Below, one piece after another: positions 48,618-58,262 of a stretch of DNA of 64,000 nucleotides. Position 1 is the first letter of the stretch. Each line of letters opens with the position of its first letter. The stretch comes from an uncultured Bacteroidota bacterium (GTDB taxonomy: Bacteria; Bacteroidota; Bacteroidia; JABEUT01). The DNA lies in assembly GCA_903863935.1 (NCBI GenBank), contig CAIPDV010000121.1, positions 1-64,000 on the forward strand, given 5' to 3'. Position numbers and translations under genes: made by a program. The notes beneath the pieces are model-generated. The model was given only the letters and a program-made list of their open reading frames with translations, did no database searches and was not told the DNA's origin.

Positions 48618-50015
48618 TTAATTTCCTCCAAAAGCCCGTTGTATCTTTTTAAAGAAATTCAGATATGCATCCCTATCAAAAATAGCGGAATCGACGGAGG
48701 CTTTATAGGTAAGGAAAATAGCGACAGGTATAAGTACAAACGATGAAAGCCAGGAACCGAAAAATACGGTCATAGCCTCTTCCTTGGCCGATTTGAGGCC
48801 AATAATGGAAAGCACATAATAAATAACAAAAAACCCGGCGGCTACAACTACAGGCATTCCAAGTCCACCGCGTTTAATGATAGCTCCCAATGGCGCACCA
48901 ATAAAGAATAGTAGCAAACAGGCAAAAGGGAAAGTGAATTTACGTTCCCACTCCAGGTTGCGCTGGATAACGCTTCCGTGCTCGCCGTCGAACTGGGTAG
49001 AGGTTTGCGAAATAGTCTCCTTGGCGTTACGGACTGTATTGGTTGCTGCATCTACAATAGCCATCCTGCTTTGCACGGGTTGAAACTTCTGGGGCCGGAA
49101 AAATTTCCTCGGATAGTTTTTCACACTCATAAAACCATCTGCCAATTGTTTTCCAAACTCGCTCTTACCTTTTTCCAGGCTTTTAGAAATGGAGTCGGCC
49201 GAATGGCTTAGCTGGCGCATGTTCATCATCTGGTAATCGCTCTTGAACAAGTCCTCTTTCGTGCGGCTGAAACGGAAACTCGACAGATCAAAATAAACGG
49301 TCTGCGATTTAAAATGATTTTCGAGCATGGGATGGGAAATAGATGGCTGATTGTTTTCCATCATTTCCTCATAGGAGTTTCCATCATTCATTTCGAGTAT
49401 CATATAACGCGAATCGGTGGACATACTTATTTTTCCTGACTTGGCTAATTCAGTTTTTATATTCCCGAGGTTAGCTGTGTGGTCGTAAATGAGAATATTA
49501 TGCAGGGTTGTTTGGTCAGGGTCCTTTGCGCCTATGCGGATACTATAGCCGTTAATACCATTATAAAACACATCAGGTTGCAGGTTTAAAGCAGGTTTGG
49601 TGTTTTGAATGTCCCATAAAAGTGAATTCATTTTGAGGTTCACGAGTGGAAGTCCATAATTCGCAAAAAGAAAAGCTCCTATGGAAATTGCAAAAACAAG
49701 AATTCCCAAGGGGGCAATAATTTTAGGTAAGGATAAACCGGAGGACTTTAAAGCCACCAACTCTGAATTTTCGGCCAGGTTGCCAAAGGTCATGATGGAG
49801 GCCAGCAAAATGGCCATAGGCAAAGCCAGCGGAATAAGATAGAGCGAAACCCAAAGCATGAACTTGGTAATTACAAACCAGCCAAGGCCTTTGCCCACAA
49901 GGTCGTCGATGTACTTCCAGAGGAACTGCATGAGCAGGATGAAAATGGCAATTACCAACGTAAGTGCCAAAGGCCCCACAAAAGACTTTATTATATAACG
50001 GAAAAGGACTTTCAT
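48618..50015 (-). CDS. LptF/LptG (YjgP/YjgQ) family permease
   Basis: KVLFRYIIKSFVGPLALTLVIAIFILLMQFLWKYIDDLVGKG; LPLAMPIAILLAS-like segment; RKFTFPFACLLLFFIGAPLGAIIKRGGLGMPVV. Confidence 0.93.
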   Translation of the reverse strand: MKVLFRYIIKSFVGPLALTLVIAIFILLMQFLWKYIDDLVGKGLGWFVITKFMLWVSLYLIPLALPMAILLASIMTFGNLAENSELVALKSSGLSLPKIIAPLGILVFAISIGAFLFANYGLPLVNLKMNSLLWDIQNTKPALNLQPDVFYNGINGYSIRIGAKDPDQTTLHNILIYDHTANLGNIKTELAKSGKISMSTDSRYMILEMNDGNSYEEMMENNQPSISHPMLENHFKSQTVYFDLSSFRFSRTKEDLFKSDYQMMNMRQLSHSADSISKSLEKGKSEFGKQLADGFMSVKNYPRKFFRPQKFQPVQSRMAIVDAATNTVRNAKETISQTSTQFDGEHGSVIQRNLEWERKFTFPFACLLLFFIGAPLGAIIKRGGLGMPVVVAAGFFVIYYVLSIIGLKSAKEEAMTVFFGSWLSSFVLIPVAIFLTYKASVDSAIFDRDAYLNFFKKIQRAFGGN

Positions 50016-50126
50016 TTCAGTTGATAGAGCATGCAGTTAAAGGTTCAAAAGTATGAAACCAGCCTGTATAAACTTTACAATCTTTATGAACTTTACGAAC
50101 TATTATGAACTTTTAACAGTATTTAT

Positions 50127-50134
50127 TACTTTTG
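50127..50134 (+). promoter_or_regulatory. -7 box (TACTTTTG)
   Basis: TAnnTTTG 15 nt before ATG 50149; supports the shorter start of the glycosyltransferase. Confidence 0.5.
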
Positions 50135-50148
50135 CCTCCACAATCCAC

Positions 50149-50910
50149 ATGATAAACAATAAGAAATTAGTAATCGTTCTGCCGGCATATAATGCCGAGT
50201 TTACCCTCGAAAAGACCTATAACGAAATTCCATTCGACATAGTGGATGAGGTTGTGCTTGTGGATGATGCAAGTAAAGACAACACCATTGAGGAAGGTAA
50301 AAGGCTGGGCATAAAACACATTGTACGCCACGAGAAAAACCGTGGTTATGGAGGTAACCAAAAGACCTGTTATGATAAGGCACTTTCGCTTGGTGCTGAC
50401 ATCATTATCATGCTTCACCCCGATTATCAATACACCCCAAAGCTGATACACTCTATGGCTTATCTTATTGCAGATGAGGTATATCCCGTTGTTTTCGGAT
50501 CAAGAATACTGGGCAAAGGTGCTTTGAATGGCGGAATGCCGATTTATAAATATATTTTCAACCGTTGTTTAACGCTTTCGCAGAACATACTCATTGGCCA
50601 GAAGTTATCGGAATATCACACAGGCTACAGGGCCTATACTAAGGAGGTACTCGAAACGATTCCTTATGAACTTTGTTCAGATGATTTTGTATTTGATAAC
50701 CAAGTTATATCGCAAATATTTATGGCTGGTTTCGAAATCGCGGAGATAACCTGTCCTACTAAATATTTTCCGGAAGCGTCCTCCATCAACTTCAAACGTA
50801 GCATGAAATATGGCATGGGTGTTTTAGGCACTTCATTTGCCCATTTCTTCCACCGTATCGGGATGAATAATTCTCCTCTTTATAAGATGAGGAAGAAAAA
50901 GGAAAAGTAA
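50149..50910 (+). CDS. Glycosyltransferase family 2
   Basis: LVIVLPAYNAEFTLEKTYNEIP, EVVLVDDASKDNTIE, NRGYGGNQKTCYDKAL; ORF track start is 50053. Confidence 0.92.
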   Translation: MINNKKLVIVLPAYNAEFTLEKTYNEIPFDIVDEVVLVDDASKDNTIEEGKRLGIKHIVRHEKNRGYGGNQKTCYDKALSLGADIIIMLHPDYQYTPKLIHSMAYLIADEVYPVVFGSRILGKGALNGGMPIYKYIFNRCLTLSQNILIGQKLSEYHTGYRAYTKEVLETIPYELCSDDFVFDNQVISQIFMAGFEIAEITCPTKYFPEASSINFKRSMKYGMGVLGTSFAHFFHRIGMNNSPLYKMRKKKEK

Positions 50911-50919
50911 GGTCTTCTT

Positions 50920-51249
50920 ATGAATGACAAGTCAAAAAAACGGTTAAAGCGAATCCTTTGGCTTAATATTATTCCCGCAATTTGGTTTTCTAATTGGGTA
51001 GTTTATACCAGTACACCTGAAAAAACCCATGTAATGCGTTCAAGGCTTATTGGCTATGCCGTTTCTTTACCGCTAGGGTATATTGCATTGCTACTAATGG
51101 CTTTTCTACCTTCATTACTCATAGGTGTATTGATTAACGCCAATAACGGAAAAAGCCATTGGGATACGACTATTGGAGCAACTTATATTATGTGGCTTAT
51201 TGTCGCTGCCGGCACCATAATTTCGGCGATTCAGGTTGTAGGGATATAA
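50920..51249 (+). CDS. Small polytopic membrane hypothetical protein
   Basis: Two to three TM segments; 9 nt after the GT2 gene. Confidence 0.55.
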   Translation: MNDKSKKRLKRILWLNIIPAIWFSNWVVYTSTPEKTHVMRSRLIGYAVSLPLGYIALLLMAFLPSLLIGVLINANNGKSHWDTTIGATYIMWLIVAAGTIISAIQVVGI

Positions 51250-51263
51250 CCCACAGCTTTTTC

Positions 51264-51278
51264 TTACCTTTGCAGCCC
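51264..51278 (+). promoter_or_regulatory. -7 region TTACCTTTGCAGCCC
   Basis: Identical 15-mer to that upstream of rplU. Confidence 0.6.
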
Positions 51279-51314
51279 AAAATTATAGTCATTAATTTTT
51301 AATTATTCATTTAT

Positions 51315-52946
51315 ATGACCAACGCATTTTTTAAGGTTCCAACTGCTAAGAACGAACCCATATTAGGTTATAAGCCCGGAAGCCCAGAAAAAGATATTCT
51401 GAAAAGCACCATCCAAAAAATGATGGGCGAAAAGAAAGATATTCCCATGCATATTGGAGGAAAGAAAATACGCACTAAAAAGACCGTTACTTTATCTCCA
51501 CCGCATAACCACAAACATATTATTGGCCAATACCACAAAGGTGATGCAAGCCATGTTAAAATGGCTATTGATGCCGCCATGAAAGCCAAGCACGATTGGG
51601 CCAACCTCCCATGGGAACAACGTGCTTCTGTATTTCTTCGTGCCGCCGATTTAATGGCTGGTCCATATAGAGCCGCAATGAATGCCGCTACTATGATTGG
51701 ACAAAGCAAAAATGTATTTCAAGCGGAAATTGATTGTGTATGTGAACTGGCGGACTTCTACCGTTACAATGTGCAATTCATGACCGAGATTTACCACCAA
51801 CAACCGGAATCAGCACCGTTGATTTGGAATAGAACAGAACATCGTCCGCTGGAAGGATTTGTATTTGCGCTTACGCCGTTTAATTTTACCTCCATTGCCG
51901 GTAACTTGCCAGCTGCTCCGGCACTCATGGGCAATACAGTAGTTTGGAAACCATCCCACGCACAGATATATTCGGCAAGTCTCATCATGGAAATATATGA
52001 AAAAGCGGGATTGCCACCCGGAGTTATCAATTTGATATTTACTTCAGGACCTGAAGCCGGAGAAGTTATTTTTAATCACCGTGATTTTGGCGGAATCCAC
52101 TTTACAGGCTCTACAGACGTGTTTAACGGAATCTGGAAAACCATCGGAGATAATGTTTCTAAATACAAATCTTATCCAAGATTGGTTGGAGAAACAGGTG
52201 GAAAAGATTTTGTGGTAGCACATCCATCTTCAGATCCGAAAGCGGTTGCGACAGCCCTTTCCAGAGGTGCGTTTGAATACCAGGGACAGAAATGCTCGGC
52301 TGCTTCACGCGCTTATATTCCTCAATCAATGTGGAAAGAAGTGAAACAATTATTGCAGGAAGATATTGAATCTTTTAAAATGGGTGATGTGGATGATTTC
52401 AGTAATTTCATCAATGCAGTTATTGATGAAAAATCATTCGATAAAATTGCGGCTTACATCAATGGAGCGAAGAAAGATAAAAACGCACAAGTTATTATTG
52501 GCGGTAAGTGCGATAAATCAAAAGGATACTTCATTCAACCAACCGTTATACAAGCCCTCAAGCCCGATTACAAAACCATGTGCGAGGAGATTTTTGGGCC
52601 GGTGCTGAGCATCTATGTTTACGATGATAATAAGTTTGAAGAGATATTGGATATTGTAGATAAAACTTCCTCTTATGCTCTTACAGGAGCGGTTTTTGCA
52701 AACGACAGACAAGCCGTGCAATTGGCAACGACTAAACTCACACATGCTGCGGGTAATTTCTATATCAACGATAAACCAACCGGTGCAGTAGTAGGACAAC
52801 AACCATTCGGCGGAGCCCGTAAATCGGGTACGAATGATAAAGCAGGTTCAATGTTTAACTTAATCAGATGGACCTCACAAAGAACCATCAAGGAAAACTT
52901 TGTACCACCGACTGATTATAGGTATCCGTTTATGGAGGAGAAGTAA
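51315..52946 (+). CDS. pruA: L-glutamate gamma-semialdehyde (1-pyrroline-5-carboxylate) dehydrogenase
   Basis: EPILGYKPGSPEK; FNFTSIAGNLPAAPALMGNTVVWKPS; LVGETGGKDFVVAH; FEYQGQKCSAASR. Confidence 0.95.
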   Translation: MTNAFFKVPTAKNEPILGYKPGSPEKDILKSTIQKMMGEKKDIPMHIGGKKIRTKKTVTLSPPHNHKHIIGQYHKGDASHVKMAIDAAMKAKHDWANLPWEQRASVFLRAADLMAGPYRAAMNAATMIGQSKNVFQAEIDCVCELADFYRYNVQFMTEIYHQQPESAPLIWNRTEHRPLEGFVFALTPFNFTSIAGNLPAAPALMGNTVVWKPSHAQIYSASLIMEIYEKAGLPPGVINLIFTSGPEAGEVIFNHRDFGGIHFTGSTDVFNGIWKTIGDNVSKYKSYPRLVGETGGKDFVVAHPSSDPKAVATALSRGAFEYQGQKCSAASRAYIPQSMWKEVKQLLQEDIESFKMGDVDDFSNFINAVIDEKSFDKIAAYINGAKKDKNAQVIIGGKCDKSKGYFIQPTVIQALKPDYKTMCEEIFGPVLSIYVYDDNKFEEILDIVDKTSSYALTGAVFANDRQAVQLATTKLTHAAGNFYINDKPTGAVVGQQPFGGARKSGTNDKAGSMFNLIRWTSQRTIKENFVPPTDYRYPFMEEK

Positions 52947-52950
52947 GAAC

Positions 52951-52981
52951 GAGCTAAGAGCTAAGAACTAAGAGCTAAGAG
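52951..52981. repeat. Heptamer array GAGCTAA x4, left arm
   Basis: gagctaa gagctaa gaactaa gagctaa gag. Confidence 0.85.
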
Positions 52982-52982
52982 T

Positions 52983-53333
52983 ATGGAATATCCTTTAAGG
53001 GAAAAGAGCTACAAATTTGCTTTGAGGATTATTAAACTCTATAAGTTTCTAGTTGCTGAGAATAAAGAATTTGTCTTAAGTAGACAGGTATTAAGAAGTG
53101 GAACTGCAATCGGTGCCTTAATAAGTGAGGCCAAGTTTGGCCAAAGCACAGCAGACTTTATTTCGAAAATGAATATTGCCCTAAAAGAGGCTAATGAAAC
53201 AGATTATTGGCTCTCACTTTTAAGGGATTCCGATTATATAGATGAGAAACAATATAAGAGTCTTCACAAAGACATTAACGAATTAATTTCAATGCTTGTT
53301 TCAACTGTAAAAACCTTAAAAAGCAAGAAATAA
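52983..53333 (+). CDS. Four-helix-bundle protein (23S rRNA IVP-like family)
   Basis: FALRIIKLYKFLV, SRQVLRSGTAIGALISEAKFGQSTADFISKMNIALKEANETDYWLSLL. Confidence 0.9.
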   Translation: MEYPLREKSYKFALRIIKLYKFLVAENKEFVLSRQVLRSGTAIGALISEAKFGQSTADFISKMNIALKEANETDYWLSLLRDSDYIDEKQYKSLHKDINELISMLVSTVKTLKSKK

Positions 53334-53345
53334 CTTGTCTTTTCA

Positions 53346-53380
53346 CTCTTAGCTCTTAATTCTTACCTCTTAGCTTAGAG
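53346..53380. repeat. Heptamer array CTCTTAG, right arm
   Basis: ctcttag ctcttaa ttcttac ctcttag cttagag; inverted relative to 52951-52981; contains the stop of the 53375 CDS. Confidence 0.8.
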
Positions 53381-53899
53381 GTGCATGTCGTCTAGAATGA
53401 TATGAAGAAGCATCGAGTGAAAATTCTCTACCACTCCGAAACTCTTAACGGGGATAATAATATTGGCATCGCCTAATTTGCCGAGAGAATTTTCTTTATT
53501 GAAACCGCTCAGGGTAATAATCTTCCCTCCTATTTCTTTAGCCTTGCGGGTAGCATTCAAAATGTTTTTTGACTCGCCGGAACTGCTGATAGCGACTAAT
53601 AAATCACCAGGCAAAAACTGCGCAATAATCCATTCTTCCATAGCGCGTTCCCAACCGTAATCGTTGGCATAGCAGGTTATCATAGCAGCATCGGTAAACG
53701 ACATGGTATGCCTCCGAGCCATCTTCATATAATCTTCCATCATGTGCGAACAGATGGAGTTGGAACCTCCGTTGCCAATAAAGAAAATACGTTGGTGAGC
53801 ATTTAAAAGCTCTGCTGCTTTAGCAGAAGCACTTTTTACTTCCTCCGATGCGAAATACGTTGCAAAATCAGTTTGATATTGTGACCAGTGTTTAGACAT
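53375..53899 (-). CDS. SIS domain sugar-phosphate isomerase (GmhA-like)
   Basis: RIFFIGNGGSNSICSHMMEDYMK; FLPGDLLVAISSSGESKNILNA. Confidence 0.88.
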   Translation of the reverse strand: MSKHWSQYQTDFATYFASEEVKSASAKAAELLNAHQRIFFIGNGGSNSICSHMMEDYMKMARRHTMSFTDAAMITCYANDYGWERAMEEWIIAQFLPGDLLVAISSSGESKNILNATRKAKEIGGKIITLSGFNKENSLGKLGDANIIIPVKSFGVVENFHSMLLHIILDDMHL

Positions 53900-53909
53900 A
53901 TTCTAGGTT

Positions 53910-54218
53910 TTAAATTGGGTGCAAATATACGTATATATCCTTTTTAGCAATATAATCTTGGTTTAACTTTTCTTTTTGCTTTTCAAAATCGTCTTTTAGA
54001 TTAGCAATACTTTGCTTTATCTCTTTTAATTCGATATTCTTTCTTAATAATGTACTGTCAACATCAATAATGTCTTTATATTGGCTTTTGAAACTTTCTA
54101 AATCCTTTTCATTCTGAGAAACTTCTCCTTTTAGATCCCATATTCTTTGAGTTCTTGTATAAATAATAACACATAACACAGCTACCAAAGCTCCTAAAAT
54201 GATAATTGTTTCTGTCAT
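53910..54218 (-). CDS. Small TM-plus-coiled-coil hypothetical protein
   Basis: TM TIIILGALVAVLCVIIYT followed by a Lys/Glu-rich helix. Confidence 0.55.
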   Translation of the reverse strand: MTETIIILGALVAVLCVIIYTRTQRIWDLKGEVSQNEKDLESFKSQYKDIIDVDSTLLRKNIELKEIKQSIANLKDDFEKQKEKLNQDYIAKKDIYVYLHPI

Positions 54219-54311
54219 TGCTTCTAAAATTTAATATTTGCTTTCTCAATACAAAAAGTAGTAAGAACAAATATAATTGTTTCTCCCAACTATTCGTATT
54301 TTCGCCTCTCG

Positions 54312-56927
54312 ATGATTAAAGAACCCACACCGGTTTGGGATACTCCCCTTATGAAGCAGTACCAGGGCATTAAAGCCAAGTACCCTGATGCTATTTTGCT
54401 GTTCCGTATAGGCGATTTTTACGAGACTTTCGGCGAGGATGCCAAACAGGTTGCCAATATTCTGGGTATCGTGCTCACCAAAAAATCTATTGGCAATAAT
54501 GCCACCACCGAACTGGCGGGCTTTCCTTACCACTCTATGGATAGTTACTTGCCTAAACTGGTCCGTGCGGGGCATCGGGTTGCTATCTGCGACCAGTTGG
54601 AGGATCCCAAGGTTGCCAAGAAATTAGTCAAGCGCGGAATTACCGAACTGGTAACTCCCGGCGTTTCCTATAACGATAAAATATTACAACATAACGCCAA
54701 CAACTTTTTAGCCGGAGTGTATTGGCAAGGCAAATTGGCGGGAGTAGCTTTTCTGGATGTTTCTACAGGTGAGTTTTTAGTCGCGCAAGGTGATAGGGAT
54801 TATATTGAAAAACTGTTGCAAAGCTTTCAACCCACAGAGGTCTTATATCCCAAAGACCGTAAAAAAGAATACGAAGAAATTTGGGGTGATAAGTATTATA
54901 GCTATGCCCTTGACGGATGGATATTCACGGAAGATTATGCAACTGAACTTTTACTGAAACGCTTCGATACCCTCTCGCTGAAAGGCTTTGGTATAGAGGG
55001 AATGAAAGAAGCGGTAATTGCCGCAGGAGCGGTATTAAAATATTTGGCAGATACCCAGCATGACAAGGTTGCCCACATCAATAAAATAGCCCGGATTGAG
55101 CGCGACCATTTTGTTTGGCTGGATGAATTTACCATACGAAATTTAGAGTTAGTGCAAACCATTCACGAAAAGGGCAAATCACTTTTGGAAGTGATGGACA
55201 AGACCTGCTCGCCTATGGGGGCAAGGCTTTTGAGGAGGTGGATAACTTTTCCGTTGAAAGATAAAGTACTGGTGGATGAACGCTTGGGCATGGTAGATTT
55301 TTTCCTGAACCACGAGGAGTTTATGGAGAAAGTCACTCAGCAATTAAAATCTATCGGCGATTTGGAGCGCATCATTTCAAGGGTGGCTGTGGGTAAAATA
55401 GCACCTCGGGAAGTAGTGCAATTAAAAAATGCTTTGCATGCTATTGAGATTTTACAAAAAGAATCTGCGGCAACAAACGAAGCACATTTTAAAAAAATAT
55501 CAGAGCAGTTTAATCCTTGCAAAACCATATCGGAAAGGATAGCAAAAGAAATTGTGGCGGAGCCTCCTGCGCTTGTCAATAAGGGAAATGTGATAAGCAG
55601 CGGAGTAAATGCAGAATTGGATGAGTTGCGCAAAATTGCTTTTTCAGGCAAAGATTATTTAGTTCAGATTCAACAACGGGAAATTGAGCGCACAGGCATA
55701 CCATCTTTGAAAGTTGGATTTAACAATGTGTTTGGGTATTTTTTAGAAGTAACCAATACACATAAAGATAAAGTCCCGCAGGAATGGATACGCAAGCAAA
55801 CCCTTTCTAATTGCGAACGATACGTTACTGAAGAGCTTAAACAATACGAAGAAAAAATATTAGGAGCCGAAGAAAAGATATTGGTGCTGGAAGAAACGCT
55901 TTTTAATAATTTGGTGCTTTCATTGGCAGATTACGTAGCACCTATCCAACTGAATGCCGCTCTCTGCGCCCGTTTGGATTGCCTTTTATCTTTTGCAAAA
56001 ATTGCGAAGGAATATAATTATGTCCGTCCGCATATTAACGAAGGTAAAAAAATTGATATTAAAAACGGAAGGCATCCTGTAATTGAACAACAGTTGCCTA
56101 TTGGGGAAGCATATGTTGCGAATGATATTTTTCTGGATGACGAAACGCAACAAATTATTGTTGTCACCGGACCGAACATGTCAGGTAAATCAGCCTTACT
56201 TAGACAAGTTGCCTTGATTGTTATAATGGCCCAGATGGGAAGTTTCGTTCCTGCTCAAAATGCGGAGATTGGAATAGTGGATAAAGTATTTACAAGGGTT
56301 GGCGCATCCGATAACATTTCTTCGGGCGAATCAACCTTTATGGTTGAGATGAATGAAACCGCCAGCATCCTAAATAATATTTCGGAACGCAGTTTAATAC
56401 TACTGGATGAAATAGGCCGCGGTACAAGTACATACGATGGTATCTCAATTGCATGGGCCATTGCTGAATATATTCATGAACACCCCGAAGCAAAAGCTAA
56501 AACATTATTTGCTACCCACTATCACGAGTTGAACGAAATGGAAAGTCAGTATAAGCGGATAAAGAATTTTAATGTATCAGTAAAAGAAGTAAAGAATAAA
56601 GTCATTTTTCTGCGCAAACTAACGCCCGGTGGCAGCGAACACAGCTTTGGTATTCATGTTGCAAGAATGGCGGGAATGCCTGTAAAAGTGGTACAACGAG
56701 CAAATGAAGTATTAGGCCAATTGGAAAACTCGCACAGTCCTGCATTAAATGCAAAAGCAATTAAACCTGCCGAAAAAGAAGATAACCTGCAATTAAGTTT
56801 CTTTCAATTGAATGACCCCGTGTTGGAACAAATTAAAGAGGATATTCAAAACATCGACATTGATAACCTAAGCCCTATTGAGGCTTTAGTGAAATTAAAT
56901 CAGATAAAGAAACATTTGGGGAGTTAA
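54312..56927 (+). CDS. mutS: DNA mismatch repair protein MutS
   Basis: [99 protein letters not shown]. Confidence 0.98.
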   Translation: MIKEPTPVWDTPLMKQYQGIKAKYPDAILLFRIGDFYETFGEDAKQVANILGIVLTKKSIGNNATTELAGFPYHSMDSYLPKLVRAGHRVAICDQLEDPKVAKKLVKRGITELVTPGVSYNDKILQHNANNFLAGVYWQGKLAGVAFLDVSTGEFLVAQGDRDYIEKLLQSFQPTEVLYPKDRKKEYEEIWGDKYYSYALDGWIFTEDYATELLLKRFDTLSLKGFGIEGMKEAVIAAGAVLKYLADTQHDKVAHINKIARIERDHFVWLDEFTIRNLELVQTIHEKGKSLLEVMDKTCSPMGARLLRRWITFPLKDKVLVDERLGMVDFFLNHEEFMEKVTQQLKSIGDLERIISRVAVGKIAPREVVQLKNALHAIEILQKESAATNEAHFKKISEQFNPCKTISERIAKEIVAEPPALVNKGNVISSGVNAELDELRKIAFSGKDYLVQIQQREIERTGIPSLKVGFNNVFGYFLEVTNTHKDKVPQEWIRKQTLSNCERYVTEELKQYEEKILGAEEKILVLEETLFNNLVLSLADYVAPIQLNAALCARLDCLLSFAKIAKEYNYVRPHINEGKKIDIKNGRHPVIEQQLPIGEAYVANDIFLDDETQQIIVVTGPNMSGKSALLRQVALIVIMAQMGSFVPAQNAEIGIVDKVFTRVGASDNISSGESTFMVEMNETASILNNISERSLILLDEIGRGTSTYDGISIAWAIAEYIHEHPEAKAKTLFATHYHELNEMESQYKRIKNFNVSVKEVKNKVIFLRKLTPGGSEHSFGIHVARMAGMPVKVVQRANEVLGQLENSHSPALNAKAIKPAEKEDNLQLSFFQLNDPVLEQIKEDIQNIDIDNLSPIEALVKLNQIKKHLGS

Positions 56928-56929
56928 CG

Positions 56930-57019
56930 ATGAACTATGAAGTATGAACTATGAACGAAATAATAACTATTGGTCATCGTTCATAGTTCATAGTTCATAG
57001 TTCATAGTTCATACTTCAT
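56930..57019. repeat. Heptamer-iterated inverted repeat (ATGAACT / AGTTCAT)
   Basis: Arm 1 four units 56930-56957; arm 2 six units 56978-57019. Confidence 0.9.
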
Positions 57020-57021
57020 AG

Positions 57022-58086
57022 TTATTTCATTGCTTTTCTGTCAGCAGCTTTTTTGCAGTCGTCGGCGTAAGATTGGGCATCATCACAGCCTAAGTCGGCT
57101 GCCTTTTGGAAGTAATCGCAGGCATCCTCACCCATTTTCTTTTTACGTAACCCCAGTTTGAACCAAGCAATACCTTCGCTCGGTTTCAGGTGAATGAGTT
57201 GTTGGTAGTCATACAATGCTGATTCAACCATCCCAAGGTTTTCACAATCTGCCGCCTGATGCAGATAAGCATCGGCAAATTTGGGATTTCTGACGATCAC
57301 TTTTGTAAGGTCGTTCATCGCCTCCTTGTATTTTTGTTTTTGCTCATAGGTAAGGGCTCTGCGGTAATATCCCATATAATTCAGGGAATCCATTTTAATA
57401 GACAGGGTATAGTCATCTATTGCCGAGTCAAGCTTTCCAAGTCCTTCGTATGCAATGCCCCTATAGGTATAATAGTTAGCCGAATCATGACAATATAAAA
57501 TAGCCTGATTCAGATTTTGTAAACCTTCCGCAAATTGCTTTAGATCTACTTCAGTTTTACCTTTTGCAAAATATTCAATGCCACACATCCAGCAGAAATT
57601 ATCGCGGTAAGCCAATTTGGCGGCTTTCATGGTATCACTCAGCCGTCGTGCTTTACTGATATATCTGCAAGCTTCATTTTTACCTTTCCCTTTCATCATT
57701 ATTCCCTTTTGGAGCAATGCTTCCGGGTATTGTGAATCAATTTGCACCGCTACATCAAAATCTTTTCCTGCCTGAACAAATTCGCTGTTATTCATATTGG
57801 CCATTCCAAGCTTATAATAACCAACCGCCCATTCGTGGTTAACCGAGAAGTTCGGATATAAACTTGATTTTTCGAAGGCAGTACATGTATCATAGCTGTA
57901 TATCTTGCTCAAATACTCCGGCAACTTGGCCTCGAAAGTTTTTATGTAACGTGTATAATACTCTGCTGCCAGTTTAAAGCTGCCATTATTATAGGCCCGT
58001 TCACCGGCAAGGAAATTAACATCGTCCTGCGCCTTTAACGAGATTACTGAATTTAATAAAAATAACAGGAGGAATATTTTTTTCAT
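57022..58086 (-). CDS. TPR repeat protein, secreted
   Basis: Signal peptide MKKIFLLLFLLNSVISLKAQ; repeated TPR units. Confidence 0.88.
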   Translation of the reverse strand: MKKIFLLLFLLNSVISLKAQDDVNFLAGERAYNNGSFKLAAEYYTRYIKTFEAKLPEYLSKIYSYDTCTAFEKSSLYPNFSVNHEWAVGYYKLGMANMNNSEFVQAGKDFDVAVQIDSQYPEALLQKGIMMKGKGKNEACRYISKARRLSDTMKAAKLAYRDNFCWMCGIEYFAKGKTEVDLKQFAEGLQNLNQAILYCHDSANYYTYRGIAYEGLGKLDSAIDDYTLSIKMDSLNYMGYYRRALTYEQKQKYKEAMNDLTKVIVRNPKFADAYLHQAADCENLGMVESALYDYQQLIHLKPSEGIAWFKLGLRKKKMGEDACDYFQKAADLGCDDAQSYADDCKKAADRKAMK

Positions 58087-58126
58087 GAACCTTTTTTATT
58101 GGGCTGCAAATCTATAAAAAAGAAAA

Positions 58127-58222
58127 CAGTGGTCGGTAGTCACATATCAGTGAACAAAAAAGATAATATTAAACTAAAATAAACGCTATTACTAGCCGCG
58201 GATAACTGACCACTGATAATTA
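58127..58222. repeat. Heptamer-like diverged inverted repeat (CAGTGGT word)
   Basis: cagtggt cggtagt cacatat cagtgaa ... ataactg accactg ataatta. Confidence 0.5.
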
Positions 58223-58262
58223 AATTAATTGCATATTTGCAGTCAACTAAACATCAATAGCT

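Noticed and set aside
52951-52981. GAGCTAA arrays considered as a CRISPR or short tandem repeat
   Set aside because: Units are 7 nt with no spacers and no Cas genes nearby; treated as heptamer palindrome arms.
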